NCBI GenBank assembly: GCA_026874595.1 | Contig: CM049313.1 | Location: 44,732,659-44,796,658, forward strand | Origin: Sipunculus nudus | Taxonomy: Eukaryota; Annelida; Sipuncula; Golfingiida; Sipunculidae | DNA: 64,000 bases | Direction of reading: 5' to 3' | Part shown: in pieces, positions 59,054-64,000 of the stretch | Layout of the letters: each line of letters starts with the position of its first letter | Position numbering within the stretch: position 1 is the stretch's first letter | Notes under the pieces: generated by a model | What the model was told of the DNA's origin: nothing | Seen by the model: only the letters and a program-made list of their open reading frames with translations | The model's database searches: none | Made by a program: the position numbers and the translations under genes

Positions 59054-59122
59054 CTCCGTTAGCTGTGACGAAGAGCGAACGAACAGCAATCGGCAGGTCA
59101 TGGGTTCGATTCCCATACGAAG
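59054..59122 (+). repeat. tRNA-like (Ala-AGC-like) SINE head or tRNA pseudogene
   Basis: A perfect T arm: ATGGG, loop TTCGATT, CCCAT (B box GGTTCGATTCC at 59103-59113). An anticodon-like arm CGA-ACAGCAA-TCG, a weak D arm GCT/AGC, and acceptor strands CTCCGT/ACGAAG pair at five of six positions. The A box is degraded and there is no variable-arm or acceptor perfection, so a functional tRNA is unlikely. A (TA)n/(CA)n tail follows. Confidence 0.5.
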
Positions 59123-59249
59123 TGACCGACTTTCTGTGTATAAATATACACATACACACACATATATATATACTGTTTTATATATACTTTTCAGCATAGG
59201 TACCTGCCTTGAAAAAGCCCGAGTTAAAAACCGATAACACTTCATCTTT

Positions 59250-60083
59250 ACCAATATTCATTTGCTAAAGCCGTTCTTCTAATCCTGAATGTTTCACTTT
59301 AAATCTTTACCTGTTTTCTGTGTTATCATGCATGGGGCGTGGACTTCATTTAAACATTTTTGTAATAAGTTATATTTTAAACGTGTCCTATCATGTAGGC
59401 CTCCTGTCAAATGAGTGATCCGGTGAATCACTTGATATAAATTTGTGATAGCCTTTGCTTCAGTGTTTATAACACCAACTGGGAAAGACAACATGATCCC
59501 AGTCACTTGTTTCTCCTGCTGATAATTAAGTTAAGTTTATCTACAACCAAACGACAGATGTATTGTTAAATTTTACTTACCCTTTTCTTGAATTTGTAAA
59601 AATCATATACATTCACCGGTCACTCATGCAGATATAGAAACAGCTCAGGCTGATAAAGTATGGCGATTCACAACCAGCGCTAGAAGAGAAAATATAGACA
59701 AAGGATATTAAGGTCCGGGGTGTGTGTATGTATATATAGATAACTGTACTCTATACCCGCGTCTTCCACCCGCCAGCTGATTACTATATTAGCATTTCCT
59801 GTAGCATTTTCATAACTGTTTCATATAACCATATGATTGTTCGCGCGATGTTACAAACGATTTCCGTTTTGGTAAACAAAGCTCACTGATATATTACAAC
59901 TGCTGTTTTACACATGTGACGGGCAAAAAGAAAACAACGTCGGCTGTGTTTTGTCAACTTCCTCTTTCATGTGTTTCATATATATATATAGAAGGTTTCG
60001 TGCAAGTACCCGCTGGTAGTGACACCTATGAATTTATGTAGTGATGAAATTTTAGCAGCTCTACTTTTATGTATCGAGTACTT
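59250..60083. other. non-coding spacer
   Basis: AT-rich unique sequence with short TA runs. No exon or structured RNA was recognised. Confidence 0.5.
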
Positions 60084-60116
60084 TTACTCTGGAATGGCAA
60101 GCAACCAAATGCTTTC

Positions 60117-61434
60117 AGTGATGTGTGGGCAGGTGTAGGTGTGGGTAGGTGAAGGTGTGGGTAGGTGAAGGTGTTGGTAGTTTTGGGTAGGTGAAGGTGT
60201 GGGTAGGTGAAGGTGTTGGTAGTTTTGGGTAGGTGTAGGTGTGGGTAGGTGAAGGTGTTGGTAGTTTTGGGTAGGTGTAGGTGTGGGTAGGTGAAGGTGT
60301 GGGTAGTTTTGGGTAGGTGAAGGTGTGGGAAGGTGAAGGTGTTGGTAGTTTTGGGTAGGTGTAGATGTGGGTAGGTGAAGGTGTTGGTAGTTTTGGGTAG
60401 GTGTAGGTGTGGGTAGGTGAAGGTGTGGGTAGTTTTGGGTAGGTGTAGGTGTGGGTAGGTGAAGGTGTTGGTAGTTTTGGGTAGGTGTAGGTGTGGGTAG
60501 GTGAAGGTGTTGGTAGTTTTGGGTAGGTGTAGGTGTGGTTAGGTGAAGGTGTGGGTAGTTTTGGGTAGGTGTAGGTGTGGGTAGGTGAAGGTGTGGGTAG
60601 TTTTGGGAAGGTGTAGGTGTGGTTAGGTGAAGATGTGAGTAGTTTTGGGTAGGTGTAGGTGTTGTTAGGTGTAGGTGTGGGTAGTTTTGGGTAGGTGTAG
60701 GTGTGGTTAGGTGAAGGTGTGGGTAGTTTTGGGTAGGTGTAGGTGTGGGTAGGTGAAGGTGTGGGTAGTTTTGGGTAGGTGTAGGTGTGGGTAGGTGAAG
60801 GTGTGGGTAGTTTTGGGTAGGTGTAGGTGTGGGTAGGTGAAGGTGTTGGTAGTTTTGGGTAGGTGTAGGTGTGGGTAGGTGAAGGTGTTGGTAGTTTTGG
60901 GTAGGTGTAGGTGTGGTTAGGTGAAGGTGTAGGTAGTTTTGGGTAGGTGTAGGTGTGGTTAGGTGAAGGTGTTGGTAGTTTTGGGTAGGTGTAGGTGTGG
61001 GTAGGTGAAGGTGTGGGTAGTTTTGGGTAGGTGTAGGTGTGGGTAGGTGAAGGTGTGGGTAGTTTTGGGTAGGTGTAGGTGCGGGTAGGTGAAGGTGTTG
61101 GTAGTTTTGGGTAGGTGTAGGTGTGGGTAGGTGAAGGTGTTGGTAGTTTTGGGTAGGTGTAGGTGTGGTTAGGTGAAGGTGTGGGTAGTTTTGGGTAGGT
61201 GTAGGTGTGGGTAGGTGAAGGTGTTGGTAGTTTTGGGTAGGTGTAGGTGTGGATAGGTGAAGGTGTGAGTAGTTTTGGGTAGGTGTAGGTTTGGTTAGGT
61301 GAAGGTGTGAGTAGTTTTGGGTAGGTGTAGGTGTGGTTAGGTGAAGGTGTGGGTAGTTTTGGGTAGGTGTAGGTGTGGTTAGGTGAAGGTGTGGGTACGT
61401 GAAGGTGATGGTAGGTGAAGATGTGGGCAAGTGT
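60117..61434. repeat. 42-bp minisatellite, nearly C-free on the + strand
   Basis: About 31 copies of a 42-bp unit built from GGGTAGGTGTAGGTGTGGGT, AGGTGAAGGTGTTGG and TAGTTTT. Because 42 is divisible by three and the unit has no stop, the minus strand stays open for 448 codons with a 14-residue period (PTPTQNY.HLHL.T). Only sporadic C residues occur on the + strand. Confidence 0.93.
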
Positions 61435-61439
61435 GGGAG

Positions 61440-64000
61440 TAACGGTACTGGTCAGGAACTGCTGAAGTAATCAAAGTGGCTATGAACAGCCGGAGTAAAA
61501 GTACTAGTCATGAACATCCAGCGTAATTGAACTGGCCATGAACGGCTGGAGTAAAGGTACTGGTCATGAACAGCCGGAGTAACGATACTGGTCATGAACA
61601 GCCGGAGTAAAGGTACTAGTCATGAACATCCAGCTAATGGAACTGGCCATGAACGGCTGGAGTAAAGGTACTGGTAATGAACAGCCGGAGTAACGATACT
61701 GGTCATGAACAGCCGGAATAACGATACTGGTCATGAACAGCCGGAGTAAAGGTACTGGTCATGAACATCCAGTATAACAGAACTAGCCATGAACGGCTTA
61801 AGTAAAGGTACTGGTCATGAACAGCTGGAGTAGCGATACTGGTCAGGAACAGCTGGAGTAATCAAACTGGCCATGAACAGCCGGAGTAAAGGTACTAGTC
61901 ATGAACATCCAGAGTAATGGAACTAGCCATGAACGGCTTAAGTAAAGGTACTGGTCATGAACAGCTGGAGTAGCGATACTGGTCAGGAACAGCTGGAGTA
62001 ATCAAACTGGCCATGAACAGCCGGAGTAAAGGTACAGGTCATGAACATCCAGTGTAACAGAACTAGCCATGAACGGCTTAAGTAAAGGTACTGGTCATGA
62101 ACAGCTGGAGTAGCGATACTGGTCAGGAACAGCTGGAGTAATCAAACTGGCCATGAACAGCCGGAGTAAAGGTACTAGTCATGAACATCCAGAGTAATGG
62201 AACTGGCAATGAACGGCTTGAGTAAAGGTACTGGTAATGAACAGCCGGAGTAATGATACTGGTCAAGAACAGCCGGAGTAAAGGTACTAGTCATGAACAT
62301 CCAGCTAATGGAACTGGCAATGAACGGCTTGAGTAAAGGTACTGGTCATGAACAGCCGGAGTAATGATACTGGTCAAGAACAGCCGGAGTAAAGGTACTA
62401 GTCATGAACATCCAGCTAATGGAACTGGCCATGAACGGCTTGAGTAAAGGTACTGGTCATGAACAGCCGGAGTAATGATACTGGTCATGAACAGCCGGAG
62501 TAAAGGTACTAGTCATGAACATCCAGCTAATGGAACTGGCCATGAACGGCTGGAGTAAAGGTACTGGTAATGAACAGCCGGAGTAACGATACTGGTCATG
62601 AACAGCCAGAGTAAAGGTACTAGTCATGAACATCCAGCGTAATGGAACTGGCAATGAACGGCTTGAGTAAAGGTACTGGTCATGAACAGCCGGAGTAATG
62701 ATACTGGTCAAGAACAGCCGGAGTAAAGGTACTAGTCATGAACATCCAGCTAATGGAACTGGCAATGAACGGCTTGAGTAAAGGTACTGGTCATGAACAG
62801 CCGGAGTAATGATACTGGTCATGAACAGCCGGAGTAAAGGTACTAGTCATGAACATCCAGCTAATGGAACTGGCAATGAACGGCTTGAGTAAAGGTACTG
62901 GTCATGAACAGCCGGAGTAATGATACTGGTCATGAACAGCCAGAGTAAAGGTAGTAGCCATGAACATCCAGTGTAACGGAACTAGCCATGAACGGCTTAA
63001 CTAAAGGTACTGGTCATGAACAGCTGGAGTAATCAAACTGGCCATGAACAGCCGGAGTAAAGGTACTAGTCATGAACATCCAGAGTAATGGAACTGGCAA
63101 TGAACAGCTGAAAAAAGGTGCTGGTCATGAACAGCCGGAGTAACGATACTGGTCAGAAACAGCCGGAGTAAAGGTACTGGTCATGAACATCCAGAGTAAT
63201 GGAACTGGCAATGAACAGCTGAAAAAAGGTGCTGGTCATGAACAGCCGGAGTAACGATACTGGTCAGAAACAGCCGGAGTAATGGAACTGGCTATGAACA
63301 GCCGGAGTAAAGGTACCAGTCATGAAAAGCCGCGAGTAAAGGTACTGGGCAGGAACAGCTCGAGTAACGGAAGTGGCCATGAATAGCCGGAGTAACGGTA
63401 CTGGTCTAGAACAGCTTGTGTAATGAAACTGGTCATGAACACCCGGAGTGAAGATACTAGTCATGAACAGCCAGAGTAATAAAACTGGCCATGGACAGCT
63501 GGAGTAATGGTACTGATTATTAACAGCCGGAGTAACGGCACTGGTCAGGAACAGCTGGAGTAATGGAACTGGTCATAAACAGCCGGAGTAAAGGTACTGG
63601 TCAAGAACAGCCGGAGTAACGGTACTGGTCAAGAACGGCAGGAATAACGGTACAGGTCATGAACAGCCGGAGTAAAGGTATTGGTCTTGAAAAGCCAGAG
63701 TAACGGTACTGGTCATGAGCAGCTGGAGTAACCGTCCTGGTCATGAACAGCCGTAGCTAAGGTATTGGTCATGAACAGTTGGAGTAACGGTACTTGTTAT
63801 GAAAGGCCAGAGTAAAGGTACTGGTCATGGACAGCCGGAGTAGCAGTACTGGAAAAGAACAGCCGGAGTAACGTTACTGGACGTGAACAGCCGGAGTAAC
63901 GTTACTGGACGTGAACAGCCGGAGTAACGTTACTGGACGTGAACAGCCGGAATACTGGTACGGGTTATTAACAGCCAAAGTAAAGTTACTGGACATGAAC
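61440..64000. repeat. 28-bp minisatellite with 111-bp higher-order repeat, continues past the window
   Basis: About 90 imperfect copies of a 28-bp unit, ACTGGTCATGAACAGCCGGA followed by GTAAAGGT or GTAACGAT. Four variants (28+28+27+28) form a 111-bp higher-order unit, exact for example between CCAGCTAATG at 62301, 62412 and 62523. Homogeneity falls towards 63300-64000. Frames through it shift every unit and are not coding. Confidence 0.93.

Noticed and set aside
59054-59122. Functional tRNA-Ala gene
   Set aside because: Acceptor mismatch, weak D arm, degraded A box and no poly-T terminator directly after it; better seen as a SINE head or pseudogene.
60084-61430. 448-residue minus-strand ORF (PTPTQNY repeats) as a protein-coding gene
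   Set aside because: The unit length is a multiple of three and contains no stop, so openness is expected by construction. There is no signal peptide, exon context or non-repeat domain. Kept as a repeat and as a finding only.
61440-64000. CRISPR-like array (28-bp repeats)
   Set aside because: Units are contiguous with no unique spacers, and the sequence context is a eukaryotic minisatellite.

Overview
The window is metazoan nuclear DNA, most likely from a bivalve mollusc. Genes are split into short GT..AG exons by long AT-rich introns. Intergenic and intronic space is filled with repeats of a style familiar from bivalve genomes: GTCCGTCC-type microsatellite heads followed by tandem-repeat cores and a terminal hairpin. 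No bacterial features (operons, ribosome binding sites, CRISPR) were seen. The organism call is inference from architecture; no species is claimed.

Layout. (1) 1972-34045 (+): the last 17 coding exons of a long coiled-coil protein. The reading frame is continuous through every splice junction and gives 921 C-terminal residues; the N-terminus lies upstream of the window. A long AU-rich 3' region runs to AATAAA at 36824. The introns hold two minisatellites (6870-8066 and 24848-25450), a nested Helitron-like complex (12363-18950), three other tandem-core repeat families, a 505-bp hAT-like element and a 1630-bp Harbinger-like element. (2) 36932-39774: two more, mosaic, copies of the Helitron-like family. 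(3) 39775-47800: intergenic DNA with decayed repeats and one small candidate ORF (44455-44646, -). (4) 47988-50805 (+): a complete three-exon carbohydrate sulfotransferase, 568 residues, with signal anchor, 5'-PSB and 3'-PB motifs. (5) 51673-56393 (-): a three-exon gene reconstructed here from splice signals, encoding a 165-residue single-pass membrane protein of unknown function, converging on the sulfotransferase. Its introns hold (CAGGGGCGGATCC) inverted-terminal-repeat MITEs. (6) 56400-60116: non-coding DNA with another MITE and a tRNA-like SINE head beside a CRE/TATA pair. (7) 60117-64000: two abutting minisatellite fields, a 42-bp unit almost free of C on the + strand and a 28-bp unit organised into a 111-bp higher-order repeat that runs off the window.

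The three genes share no visible pathway. The coiled-coil protein is probably structural or a scaffold. The sulfotransferase would act in the Golgi on glycans. The small membrane protein is unassigned. The most unusual content is the repeat biology. Four tandem-core element families share one 3' end layout (hairpin, then CTAG or CTTG, then TT). Two of them carry the 12-bp palindrome GGTGGCGCCACC at fixed phase in every core unit, and two insertions sit in T-runs 9-11 bp after that palindrome.
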